Assembly: GCF_002885955.2 (NCBI RefSeq)
Contig: NZ_POQS01000001.1
Span: forward strand, 768,686-832,685
DNA: 64,000 bases
Reading direction: 5' to 3'
Source: Achromobacter pulmonis
GTDB taxonomy: Bacteria; Pseudomonadota; Gammaproteobacteria; Burkholderiales; Burkholderiaceae_B
How positions within the stretch are numbered: position 1 is the first letter of the stretch; each line of letters opens with the position of its first letter. The notes below the pieces were generated by a model, which saw only the letters and a program-made list of their open reading frames with translations, was not told where the DNA came from and ran no database searches. Below are positions 53,835 to 62,378 of this stretch, in pieces. The position numbers were made by a program, and so were the translations under genes.

Positions 53835-55400
53835 CTACTTGAGCCACACGTTCCAGAAGTGATTCATGTAGTACGGCCTGAACCCGCCCACCTTGCGCGT
53901 ATTGATGACCTGCACGTTGCCGCGGTCGGCCACCTTGATCATGTATGCCTCATCCAGCACGCGCTGCTCGATGTCCAGCCACGCGGCCTTGCGGCCGGCC
54001 AGATCGGGCGTCTTGTAGAAGGTTTCGTAGGCGCCATCGAGCACCTTGTCGTCCTTCACGTGCGGGAAGTTGTAGATCATGGACTGCCACTGCTGCGGGC
54101 CCAGGATGGGGTTGGAGCAGAAGCTGGTGGTGGAGACGTTCCAGTTGCCCTTGCCCGTCTGGAGATTGGAGGCGTTGGTGGTCCAGTCGGTGATGTCGAT
54201 CTTGACATTCATCCCGGCCGCCTTGAGCTGCTCCGAAAGGACCAGGATGGCGTCGCGCATGTAGTCGTAGTTGTTGTTCGTCTGCAGCACGATAGGCGTG
54301 TCTTTGTAGCCCGCTTCCTTGAGCAGTTCGCGCGCCTTCTGCGGATCGTTCTGGTTGTAGCGGCCATCGGTGACCTTGCCCCCGTAATACGCGCCTTCCG
54401 GATAGACCATGGAGTGGTTCTTCTTGGACGCGCCGATCACTTTCATGATGTCGTCCACGTGCACCGCCTCGCGAATTGCCTGGCGCACCTTGACGTTGTC
54501 GGTGGGAGCCTGTTGCGAATGCACGATCAGATATTGCTGGCAGTACGGGTAGACCGTCACTTCCTGCAAGTGCTTCTGGCTCTTCAGCCTGGCGGCCAAT
54601 TCCGGCGGGATGGTGGAGGTAAAGAGGGCTTCGCCCGTCTGCATCGCCGCGACGCGCGCATTGGCCTCGGGTACGAAGTTGAAACGCACGGCATCGACGT
54701 AGGCAGTGCGCTTGCCGGCGAATCCGTCGGGGCCTTGCGCCTGGTCGTCGGGCACATAATCCGCAAAGCGCTGGATCACCAGATGGCTGTCCTTGACCCA
54801 TTGGCCCAGCTTGAAAACGCCGGTGCCGATGATGTCTATGCCGCGCGCCGGCTTGTCCTTCTGTTCCGAGGGCAGGATCACGAAGGGATAGACCGGCGTC
54901 TTCAGGACATCGAGGAACGCCGCATTCGTTTTCTTCAGACGGATGATGAAGGTATCGGCGTCGGGCGCTTCGTAGCTTTCCACATCATCCAGCGCCGCCT
55001 TGTTCGGGCTGACACGGGCATAGCGCTCGAAGGTCGCCTTCACGTCCTCGGAGGTCATGACCTTGCCGTTATGGAACTTGACGCCTTTGCGCAGCAGGAA
55101 GGTGTAGGTCTTGAGGTCGTCGCTGACCTTGACCTCGCGGGCCAGCAAGGGCTTGGTGTTGTAGGAGCCGTCGATGGTCACCAGGCCTTCGTACAGATGG
55201 TGGATCACTTCCAGATCCACCATGCTGGCCGCAACCTGGGGATCAAGGGTGCCCGGGCCGGACAGGCTCGCATAGATCAGAGTCCCGCCCTTTTTGGGTG
55301 TGTCCTCCGCCGCGCCTGCCGGCGCCATGGCGCTGGCCAACAGGGCGGCGCCCATGACCATGCCGCATCCGATCCGCTGCAATGTGGAATTCGCGAACAT
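53835..55400 (-). CDS. Dpp/Opp-type ABC transporter substrate-binding protein (SBP family 5)
   Basis: 521 residues from the ATG at 55400, preceded by AAAGGGGAACAGG. The signal peptide is MVMGAALLASAMAPAGAA. Family 5 marks are KGGTLIYASLSGPGTLDPQ, LLAREVKVSDDLKTYTFLLRKGVKFHNGKVMTSEDV and VRQAIREAVHVDDI. This family binds peptides, nickel, opines and various acylated compounds; the neighbouring acylase suggests an N-acyl amine ligand (inference). Confidence 0.93.
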   Translation of the reverse strand: MFANSTLQRIGCGMVMGAALLASAMAPAGAAEDTPKKGGTLIYASLSGPGTLDPQVAASMVDLEVIHHLYEGLVTIDGSYNTKPLLAREVKVSDDLKTYTFLLRKGVKFHNGKVMTSEDVKATFERYARVSPNKAALDDVESYEAPDADTFIIRLKKTNAAFLDVLKTPVYPFVILPSEQKDKPARGIDIIGTGVFKLGQWVKDSHLVIQRFADYVPDDQAQGPDGFAGKRTAYVDAVRFNFVPEANARVAAMQTGEALFTSTIPPELAARLKSQKHLQEVTVYPYCQQYLIVHSQQAPTDNVKVRQAIREAVHVDDIMKVIGASKKNHSMVYPEGAYYGGKVTDGRYNQNDPQKARELLKEAGYKDTPIVLQTNNNYDYMRDAILVLSEQLKAAGMNVKIDITDWTTNASNLQTGKGNWNVSTTSFCSNPILGPQQWQSMIYNFPHVKDDKVLDGAYETFYKTPDLAGRKAAWLDIEQRVLDEAYMIKVADRGNVQVINTRKVGGFRPYYMNHFWNVWLK

Positions 55401-55495
55401 CCTGTTCCCCTTTCTATTCGTGGGTTCCGGCCGAGGCTTGCGGCGGACCCGGTTAAAACAGCATGGGCGCGCGGCGGGCGCACCCCCACTCGGCA

Positions 55496-57769
55496 TTACG
55501 GGCTGTCGGTATGCGCGGATTCCGGCTTCAGCCCCTTGATCTCGATGCGCTGGCGCGACACGGCGCAAGCGTCCACCGCTTCCCGCGTGAACGGCGCGGG
55601 CGCAAGCTCGCAGCGCGCCCACAATGGGTTCTGGTCACTGTAGTGAGGGCTGTCGGGCGCGCCCGAGGCGCCATGAAAAACCGACCAGCGGCTCGCATCC
55701 CAATTACCCACGTCGAAGACATAACGCGCAACCGGCCCATAGCTGGACGAGGGGCCGCCGGTGGGATAGGCGCCGGTGGCGCACACGCAATCGCCATCGC
55801 CCGCGACATCGTTGGAGGCGGGCGCAAGCCTTGCCGCTGCCTCAGGGAAGGCGTTTGCAAGCGGATGCGAGAACACCGGACGGTGCAGGCGCCCCCAGGG
55901 CTGCACCGCGCCGCCCTCGGCGACGGCGGCCAGCGCTTCCTGAATGACCTGGTCCCAAGTGGCGCCGGCCAGCAGGCTGACGTCTTCGCGGCGCAGCAGT
56001 TCGGGCAGCGTCCACCACAATTGATTGACGGGCACCACGCCCGGCGCGGCCATCGTGGCGAAGATGTCCCGGGCGGCGCGGTCCAGGCCCGAGCGCCGCG
56101 CGAGGATGCGCGTCATTGCCTGGCGCACCTGGTAGTAGGCCGACGGAGCCAACTCGCCGGCGGCCATGTTGCCGTTCCAGCCTCGCAGCAAGGCCACCAG
56201 TTCCGCGCCGGCGCCCTGAGGGGTCACCTTGCAGATGCGCGCGGCGATGTCGCGAGCGCGCGCGCTATCGGTGTCGCCAAGCAGGCCGACCATGTCGTCC
56301 ACGCTGGCGGCGGGAAAACCGTCGAGCCGTTCACTGATGCGGCGGGCCCGCGTCGAGGGATGGCAATCGGTGCACAGGTAATCGCCCTCGCCGTCCGGCG
56401 CGATGCGGTTGTTGGCCGTCACCAGCTTGCCGGACGCGGGGTCCACCTCGCGCGGCATGCGTTCCCAGGGGATGTAGCCGCGCCATTCGTGTTGCCCCGT
56501 CCAACCGGGCACAGGCAGCCAGCCGTTGACGCGGTCGCGCTCCGGCACGATGGCCCGCACGTTCACGCTGATGTGGCCGGACGTGTCGGCCGCCACCACG
56601 CTGTGGTCGATCACGCCCCAGGGACGGCACACCTCATTGAACTCACGCACGCCATGGGCGCGCAGCATCGGCAGCAGGCAGTCCAGGGAACGGTCCACGG
56701 GGTCCAGCTGCACCGAACGCAGCGCCACCCCGTACCCGCTCGCCTCGGGATCCGCCAGCAGCGGACCGTGACGCGTCCGGATTACGCGGACCTTCAGGGA
56801 TTCCGCGCCGCGTACGTTCACAATTTCCTCATGGACCTCGGCCCGCGCCCAGCCTGTCTCCGTCTGATAGCGCGCGGGATCGGCGGGATCGAAACACTCC
56901 AGGTACAGGTCGTGGATATCGGCGAAGGCATGCGTCACGCACCACGCGACGTGCTCCGTATGGCAGAAATGCGGAAAGGCCGGCACGCCCGGCACCGAGA
57001 AGCCCAGCGCATCGAACTCGCCGCAGCTCAGGTGCAATTGGGCATACATCCCGGGGATCTCGAAGATCCGGTGCGGATCGCCCGCGACCATGGGCTTGCC
57101 ACTGACGGTGCGCGCGCCCGACACCGCCCAGTTGTTGGACCCGGCAATGGTGCCGTCCGCCGGCGCCAGCGCCAGCAGCGCATCGATGGAAGGAGCCAGC
57201 GACTGCAGGCCGGCGATCCAGCGCCGCGTCTGTACGTCATCGACTTGCGGCGAAACGAAACGCTCGTTGCCGCCGTCGTCGTACCGCAACAGGCCGATGG
57301 CCTCGGGTCCGATCGTGCGCAGCGCGGCCGCGCGCCACAACTTGAACCAGATGGATCCCATCAGCAGGCCGCGCTGACGCATCACGGCAACCGATTGCCA
57401 TGGTTCCCATTGCTGCGGCCGCTCGCCCAGCAGCTCGTATTCCACGGGCAGCGGAAACTCATTTATTGCGGCGTTGACGCCCTGTGCATAGCACTCCAAC
57501 ATGCGCCGTGTCTCGGCCGACAGCGCCGCGAAATCCCTGCGCGAGGCCGCCTCCACGCCCAGCCGCCTGGCCAGCGCATCCGCCGCCGCTCCTTCGGGCC
57601 CGACCCATTCCGCATACCGGCCGACGGCGCGCCGACGCGCGGCGTCCATCTGCCAGAGCCGGTCCTGCGCGTGGACATAGCCGTTGGCGAAGAACAGCTC
57701 ATCGACGCCATCGGCCCGGACATGCGGTATGCCCCAGCGATCTCGCAGCACTTCAGGGGACGACGACAT
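55496..57769 (-). CDS. Penicillin acylase-family Ntn hydrolase without signal peptide
   Basis: 757 residues from the ATG at 57769, which has GGAGGAA six bases upstream. It starts directly with the conserved alpha-chain segment (LRDRWGIPHVRADG, FANGYVHAQDRLWQMDAARR). The self-cleavage/nucleophile Ser is Ser211 in GTIAGSNNWAVSG; the beta chain follows. Known penicillin G acylases and many AHL acylases are exported; here no signal is seen, implying cytoplasmic amide hydrolysis of an imported substrate. It is the first gene of the minus-strand operon, divergent from the GntR gene, under a palindromic operator. Confidence 0.9.
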   Translation of the reverse strand: MSSSPEVLRDRWGIPHVRADGVDELFFANGYVHAQDRLWQMDAARRRAVGRYAEWVGPEGAAADALARRLGVEAASRRDFAALSAETRRMLECYAQGVNAAINEFPLPVEYELLGERPQQWEPWQSVAVMRQRGLLMGSIWFKLWRAAALRTIGPEAIGLLRYDDGGNERFVSPQVDDVQTRRWIAGLQSLAPSIDALLALAPADGTIAGSNNWAVSGARTVSGKPMVAGDPHRIFEIPGMYAQLHLSCGEFDALGFSVPGVPAFPHFCHTEHVAWCVTHAFADIHDLYLECFDPADPARYQTETGWARAEVHEEIVNVRGAESLKVRVIRTRHGPLLADPEASGYGVALRSVQLDPVDRSLDCLLPMLRAHGVREFNEVCRPWGVIDHSVVAADTSGHISVNVRAIVPERDRVNGWLPVPGWTGQHEWRGYIPWERMPREVDPASGKLVTANNRIAPDGEGDYLCTDCHPSTRARRISERLDGFPAASVDDMVGLLGDTDSARARDIAARICKVTPQGAGAELVALLRGWNGNMAAGELAPSAYYQVRQAMTRILARRSGLDRAARDIFATMAAPGVVPVNQLWWTLPELLRREDVSLLAGATWDQVIQEALAAVAEGGAVQPWGRLHRPVFSHPLANAFPEAAARLAPASNDVAGDGDCVCATGAYPTGGPSSSYGPVARYVFDVGNWDASRWSVFHGASGAPDSPHYSDQNPLWARCELAPAPFTREAVDACAVSRQRIEIKGLKPESAHTDSP

Positions 57770-57812
57770 CCAGCGTTCCTCCGATCTTTGCCGTGGCGCG
57801 GGCCACTGGCTT

Positions 57813-57837
57813 AACACGATATATAATATATTGTGTT
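57813..57837. promoter_or_regulatory. Operator 1: 25-bp near-perfect palindrome
   Basis: Arms AACACGATATAT (57813-57824) and ATATATTGTGTT (57826-57837) around a central A; 11 of 12 pairs match. It lies between the acylase start (57769) and the GntR start (57937). It aligns base for base in layout with operator 2: AACAy, one base, ATATAT, one base, ATrTAT, one base, rTGTT. Confidence 0.75.
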
Positions 57838-57936
57838 CTTTTAGGTGGTACTCATATCCGTAGTTCTACCTAGGCAGCAGCTCTTCCCTAAAATCTAGGT
57901 CCGAGACAATCGCTGTCGACCTTCGCTCAGCCCACT

Positions 57937-58668
57937 ATGGCCACAGAGAAAACTTCCGTCACTCGCTCCAGCCTTACCGGACAGGTCTACCGCACGCTGC
58001 GCGACAGATTGATGTCCGGCCGCTTCCAACCCGGCGAACGGCTGAAGATCGCCACGCTGGCCGCCGACCTGGAAGTCAGCGAAACGCCCGTGCGCGAAGC
58101 CATCCTGCTGCTGACCAACGACGGCGCCATCGAAATGAAGGCCGGCTACTACTTCCTGACCCGCCGCCTGTCGCTCTCCGAGTACCTGGAGATCCGGCGC
58201 CTGCGTCTGCATCTGGAGCCGATGGCCGCCGTCGAGGCGCTGTCGCACATCGATGCCGCATTCATTGCCGATCTCGAGCGCATCCACGCCACGCTGATCC
58301 GTGCCGAAGAGCAAAAAGACTATCCGCAAGCGGTGCAATCCAATTACGACTTTCATTTCTCGCTCTATCGCCGGTCCGGCATGCCGCAGCTGACCGAAAT
58401 CCTGGAACGCCTGTGGATCCAGGCGGGCCCCTTGCTGAACTACCTCTACCCCCATGGCCACCCCACCTACGAGGGTGAGCATCAACACTTGCGCATCATC
58501 GAAGCTCTGAAGGCGGGTGACGCCAAAGCGCTCGCCACCGCCGTGGAACAGGACCTGATCGAGGGCGGCGAACAGTTCGTCGCCTACCTCGAATCCATCG
58601 ACCACGAAGAGCCGGAGCCGGTGAAAAAGTCCTCGACCAAATCGGTCCGCCGCAGCCGGCGCAAGTAG
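57937..58668 (+). CDS. GntR/FadR-family transcriptional regulator (FCD domain)
   Basis: 243 residues. The winged HTH is LTGQVYRTLRDRLMSGRFQPGERLKIATLAADLEVSETPVREAILLL; the C-terminal all-helical FCD domain (residues about 90-220) keeps the metal-ligand pattern (NYDFHFSLYRRSGM, EHQHLRIIEALKAGD). The last 20 residues are a basic Lys/Arg/Ser tail. It stands between the two wings of the cluster, with similar palindromes in both promoters, so it most likely represses both and is released by a pathway intermediate. Confidence 0.92.
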   Translation: MATEKTSVTRSSLTGQVYRTLRDRLMSGRFQPGERLKIATLAADLEVSETPVREAILLLTNDGAIEMKAGYYFLTRRLSLSEYLEIRRLRLHLEPMAAVEALSHIDAAFIADLERIHATLIRAEEQKDYPQAVQSNYDFHFSLYRRSGMPQLTEILERLWIQAGPLLNYLYPHGHPTYEGEHQHLRIIEALKAGDAKALATAVEQDLIEGGEQFVAYLESIDHEEPEPVKKSSTKSVRRSRRK

Positions 58669-58703
58669 ACGATTCCCCGCTGTTTTCCCGCATTCCGATC
58701 GGG

Positions 58704-58720
58704 GCAAACACTGTGTTTGC
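58704..58720. promoter_or_regulatory. Perfect 17-bp palindrome next to operator 2
   Basis: GCAAACAC (58704-58711), T, GTGTTTGC (58713-58720). It abuts operator 2 directly and has no counterpart at operator 1. It could be a second regulator site or a secondary GntR site. Confidence 0.55.
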
Positions 58721-58747
58721 AAACATCATATATCATGTATCATGTTT
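58721..58747. promoter_or_regulatory. Operator 2: palindrome matching operator 1
   Basis: Arms AAACATCATATAT (58721-58733) and ATGTATCATGTTT (58735-58747); 11 of 13 pairs match around a central C. The inner 25 bp align with operator 1. It lies upstream of the aminotransferase and overlaps a potential ATG at 58742, which argues for the downstream start at 58784. Confidence 0.72.
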
Positions 58748-58783
58748 ATTCCAAGCACTGTCAGCCAGGGATGGGAACGACAT

Positions 58784-60052
58784 ATGACCGCGACACAAAC
58801 GGCAGCAGATCTGAACCAGGGCAGTAATCTCGCACTTGTGGACGCGGCCCTACGGGCCCGGGCCGACAAGGTCATTCCGGGCGGCATGTACGGCCACCTG
58901 AACGCCAGGATCCTGCCGGCGGGCTACCCTCAGTTTTTTGCGCGCGCCGACGGTTGCCGCCTCTGGGACGTGGACGGCCGTGAATACCTGGATTTCATGT
59001 GCAGCTGGGGCCCCATCATCGCGGGCCACAAGCATCCGGTCATCGACGAGGCCGCCCGCAAGCAGGCCGAGCAAGGCGATTGCATGAACGGCCCCACCGC
59101 CCGGCTGGTGGAGCTGTCGGAGCGGCTGGTCGGCATGCTGCCCCACGCGGACTGGGCCATGTTCCAGAAGAACGGTTCGGACGCCACCACCGCCGCCCTG
59201 ATGATTGCCCGCGCCGGCACCGGCAAGCGCAAGATCCTCCTGGCCAAAGGCGCTTATCACGGCGCCGTGCCGTGGTGCACGCCATCGGTGGCAGGCGTCA
59301 CCGCCGAAGACCGCGCGCACCTGATTTACTTCAAGTTCAACGACATCGAAAGCCTGGAAGCCGCAGCCCGCGAAGCCGGCGACGATCTGGCTGCCGTCCT
59401 GGTGTCGGCCTTCCGCCACGACCTGGGCGTACCGCAGGAATTGCCGCATCCCGATTTTGCGCGGGCGGCACGCGCCCTGTGCGACCGCCAGGGCGCGGCG
59501 CTGGTCATCGACGAAGTGCGCGCCGGCATGCGCCTGTCATTGCAAGGAAGCTGGGAACCCCTGGGCGTGCGGCCCGATATCTGCGCCTGGAGCAAGGCAA
59601 TCGCCAACGGCCACTCCCTGGCCGCGGTGACCGGCAACGACGCCTTTCGCAAAGCGGCGCAGCAGATCTACATCACCGGTTCGTTCTGGATGGGCGGGGT
59701 GGCCATGGCCGCCGCCATCGCCACGCTGGACGTCCTGGAAAACAGCGGCGCGATCCAGCACTTCGAGAAGATGGGCCAGCGCTTGCGCGACGGCCTGCAA
59801 CGCCAGGCGGACAAGCACGGTGTCAAGATCAGTCAGACGGGCCCCGTCCAGCTGCCGCTCGTGCTGTTCGAGGATGACGCCGACTACTCCCGGGGCGCCC
59901 GCTTCACGGCCGAAGCGCTGAAACATGGCGTCTACCTGCACCACCGCCACAACATGTTCCTCAGCCTCGCGCATACCGCGCAAGACATCGATCACGCCCT
60001 GCAGGTCACCGACCACGCCTTCGCGATGGTCGCTGATGTGGCCGCCCACTGA
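58784..60052 (+). CDS. Class-III aminotransferase (glutamate-1-semialdehyde aminomutase-like)
   Basis: 422 residues from the ATG at 58784 (GGGA nine bases upstream). PLP-enzyme residues are Asp243 (LVIDEVRAG) and the Schiff-base Lys271 (AWSKAIANG); FQKNGSDATTAALMIAR and DFMCSWGPIIAGHKHP are HemL-like. A housekeeping HemL role is unlikely in this catabolic context. It may shift or remove the amino group of the compound released by the acylase. Ten bases separate it from the transketolase subunit gene. Confidence 0.88.
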   Translation: MTATQTAADLNQGSNLALVDAALRARADKVIPGGMYGHLNARILPAGYPQFFARADGCRLWDVDGREYLDFMCSWGPIIAGHKHPVIDEAARKQAEQGDCMNGPTARLVELSERLVGMLPHADWAMFQKNGSDATTAALMIARAGTGKRKILLAKGAYHGAVPWCTPSVAGVTAEDRAHLIYFKFNDIESLEAAAREAGDDLAAVLVSAFRHDLGVPQELPHPDFARAARALCDRQGAALVIDEVRAGMRLSLQGSWEPLGVRPDICAWSKAIANGHSLAAVTGNDAFRKAAQQIYITGSFWMGGVAMAAAIATLDVLENSGAIQHFEKMGQRLRDGLQRQADKHGVKISQTGPVQLPLVLFEDDADYSRGARFTAEALKHGVYLHHRHNMFLSLAHTAQDIDHALQVTDHAFAMVADVAAH

Positions 60053-60062
60053 AGGAAAAACG

Positions 60063-60935
60063 ATGGCAGCACAGACCGCCCTTACACCACTCCCGGTATT
60101 CGCCCCGACCCGGGAAGCATCCGAACTGGCGCGGATCGCGCTCGCGCTGCGCAAGCAGGTTGTGCACATGGTGGCGCGCACCGGCCAGGGGTATGTCCAG
60201 CAAGGGCTCGGCGCGGCCGACCTGTTCGCCACGCTGTACTTTTCGGAACTGAATCTCAAGCCCGAAGATCCGGCATGGCCGCAGCGCGACCGCTTTATCC
60301 TGTCCACCGCGCATAACACCGCCATTTTCTACGCCACGCTGGCCGCGCGGGGCATCCTGGACGCACGGCGCCTGGACACCTATTGCGACGACGGTTCCGA
60401 ACTGGAGATCAACGCGTCGGAACGCCTTGGCCCCATGATCGAGGCGACCTGCGGCTCGCTGGGCCAGGGCCTGTCCGTCGGCGTGGGCATGGCCGCCGCG
60501 CTCAAGCGCTCGGGCAGCAACAGCCGCGTCTATGTGGTGCTGGGCGACGGAGAGCTGCAGGAAGGCCAGGTCTGGGAGGCCGCGCTGGTCGCCGGCAACT
60601 GGGGCCTGGACAACCTCTGCCTCATCATCGACGCCAACGCCATGCAGGTCGAAGGCCACATCAATCAGGTCCAGCCCGACGAACCGCTGGCGGACAAATG
60701 GCGCGCGTTCCGGTGGCACACGCATGACATCGACGGCAACAGCATTCCCGCCTTGCTGAAAACGCTGCAACTCGCGCGCACCGTTCCCGGACAGCCGCAT
60801 TGCATCATCGCGCGCACGCTGGTCGGCAAGGGCGCGCCCTCGCTCGAAGGGATACTGGGACACAACCTGAAGCTGCCGCCGCAGGCCGCCGCTCTCGCGC
60901 TGCAAGAACTCGATCATCTGGAGATCCAGGCATGA
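60063..60935 (+). CDS. Transketolase, N-terminal (TPP-binding) subunit
   Basis: 290 residues, the N-terminal half of transketolase as a separate protein. The TPP/Mg motif is GDGELQEGQVWEAA (from residue 161) with DANAMQVEG (190-198), and GSLGQGLSVGVGMA is conserved. AAGGAAAAA precedes the ATG. Split transketolases usually act on secondary metabolites or unusual sugars rather than in the pentose phosphate pathway. Confidence 0.92.
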   Translation: MAAQTALTPLPVFAPTREASELARIALALRKQVVHMVARTGQGYVQQGLGAADLFATLYFSELNLKPEDPAWPQRDRFILSTAHNTAIFYATLAARGILDARRLDTYCDDGSELEINASERLGPMIEATCGSLGQGLSVGVGMAAALKRSGSNSRVYVVLGDGELQEGQVWEAALVAGNWGLDNLCLIIDANAMQVEGHINQVQPDEPLADKWRAFRWHTHDIDGNSIPALLKTLQLARTVPGQPHCIIARTLVGKGAPSLEGILGHNLKLPPQAAALALQELDHLEIQA

Positions 60936-61906
60936 GCCGCTCTCAAGACAACCTGGCCGTCAATGATTTCACCGACCGCTCCGGCGCCCCGGCCGCGCGC
61001 CGGATCTATGGCGAGGCGCTGCTGGCCGCGGCCCGCCGCGACCCGCGCATCGTGGCGCTGACCGCGGACCTGAGCGGCCCCACGGAAACCGACATCTTCC
61101 GCGACGCCCTGCCCAACCGCTTCTACCAGGCCGGCATCGCCGAAGCCAATATGGTCGGCATGGCAGGCGGGATGGCGCGCTGCGGCTGCATCCCGTTCGT
61201 GCATACGTTCAGCGTCTTCGCCACGCGCCGCACCTACGACCAGGTCGCCATGCAGGTGGCCTATCCCGGATTGAACGTCAAGCTGGTCGGTTTCATCCCG
61301 GGCGTGGACACCTTGCTCGGCGTGAGCCACCAGGCCATCGACGACGTGGCCTTGATGCGCGCCCTGCCCCGCATGCGCGTCCTGGAACCGGCCGCCGGAC
61401 AGGCCGCCGCCGCAGTGGACGAGGCGCTGGCCTACGACGGACCCGTCTATCTGCGCCTGGCGCGAGCCAACGGGGCCACGCCCGCCGCGAGCCGCCCGTC
61501 GTCCGAGCAGGGACTCGCCAGGCTGCGCGCCGGACGAGACGGCCTGCTCCTGGCCAGCGGCCTGAGCATTCCGATCGCCGAAGCCGCCGCCGCCGAACTC
61601 GCTCGTCAGGGCAACGACGTGAGCGTCGTCGCCGTCACGTCGCTCAAGCCGCTGAACCCCGCCATAGCGGCCATGGCGCGCGAAGTGCCCACGGTGATCA
61701 CGGTGGAAAACCATTCGATCATCGGCGGCCTGGGCTCGGCCGTGGCAGAGTTGCTCATGGAAAACAAAGTCGCGGTCAATTTCGCTCGCGTCGGCGTACG
61801 CGACACGTTTACCCATGGCGGCACGACGCCTTACCTGATGGCCGAGTTCGGCATGGACGCTCCGGCCGTCGTGCGCGAATTCCTGCGCGTGGCCGGCACC
61901 GCGTAA
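60932..61906 (+). CDS. Transketolase, C-terminal subunit
   Basis: 324 residues. The catalytic Glu71 lies in QAGIAEANMVGMAGG, the pyrimidine-binding domain, followed by the C-terminal domain (ENHSIIGGLGSAVAELL). The start overlaps the N-subunit stop as ATGA, giving coupled 1:1 synthesis of the two halves. It is the last gene of the plus-strand wing. Confidence 0.92.
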   Translation: MSRSQDNLAVNDFTDRSGAPAARRIYGEALLAAARRDPRIVALTADLSGPTETDIFRDALPNRFYQAGIAEANMVGMAGGMARCGCIPFVHTFSVFATRRTYDQVAMQVAYPGLNVKLVGFIPGVDTLLGVSHQAIDDVALMRALPRMRVLEPAAGQAAAAVDEALAYDGPVYLRLARANGATPAASRPSSEQGLARLRAGRDGLLLASGLSIPIAEAAAAELARQGNDVSVVAVTSLKPLNPAIAAMAREVPTVITVENHSIIGGLGSAVAELLMENKVAVNFARVGVRDTFTHGGTTPYLMAEFGMDAPAVVREFLRVAGTA

Positions 61907-62378
61907 GGACTGGCGGCCAGGCCCTTGGCCCCTTGGGCCAGGCAGATGTGACACGGATAGCAATCGCTGTATTGCAGCCGATCAATCTGTCTAGCCCAAC
62001 GGCCGCAATGGGTCGAAAGCCGTCCGCCATCAACGACTGCTTACGACCTATTTGAGACATGGGACGAGCGGCTGTCAGGAATGCCCCAGCTCAATTCAAC
62101 CAACAAGATCCGTCACTGTGCGCTAACGCCGGCGAATCGCGCTGCATCGCAAATCTACATGAGCCCGACCTAGCCGAGGTTGTCAGCGAGATCTGCCGCC
62201 AAATGAACATATTCTGGCTAGGAAGCTGAAAAGGCAGTTACGCCAACTCGTCCGGCCGCGACATCAGAACGTAGATCCGGCCTTGACTCGACCACCGTCA
62301 TGCTCACGGCCTGCGGCTCATCGTGGTTCTATCTCTCTAACCCACCTGCCCCCATAGCGACAGTACCCATAACACCCC
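61907..62378. other. 472-bp intergenic region
   Basis: No gene or clear hairpin seen. GC content dips here relative to both sides. It separates the catabolic cluster from the convergent SDR gene. Confidence 0.45.

Noticed and set aside
55463-57814. Long open frame antisense to the penicillin acylase
   Set aside because: The acylase on the minus strand has family motifs throughout; the plus frame has none.
58742-58783. Upstream ATG of the aminotransferase at 58742
   Set aside because: It lies inside operator 2 and lacks a ribosome-binding site; the ATG at 58784 fits the family start better.
47868-62025. Similar short motifs near 47868-47893 and 61999-62025 (GGGTCG beside GCTTT/AAAGC and GTCCGC)
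   Set aside because: Too short and too imperfect to call a repeat family from two copies, though they flank the catabolic cluster.
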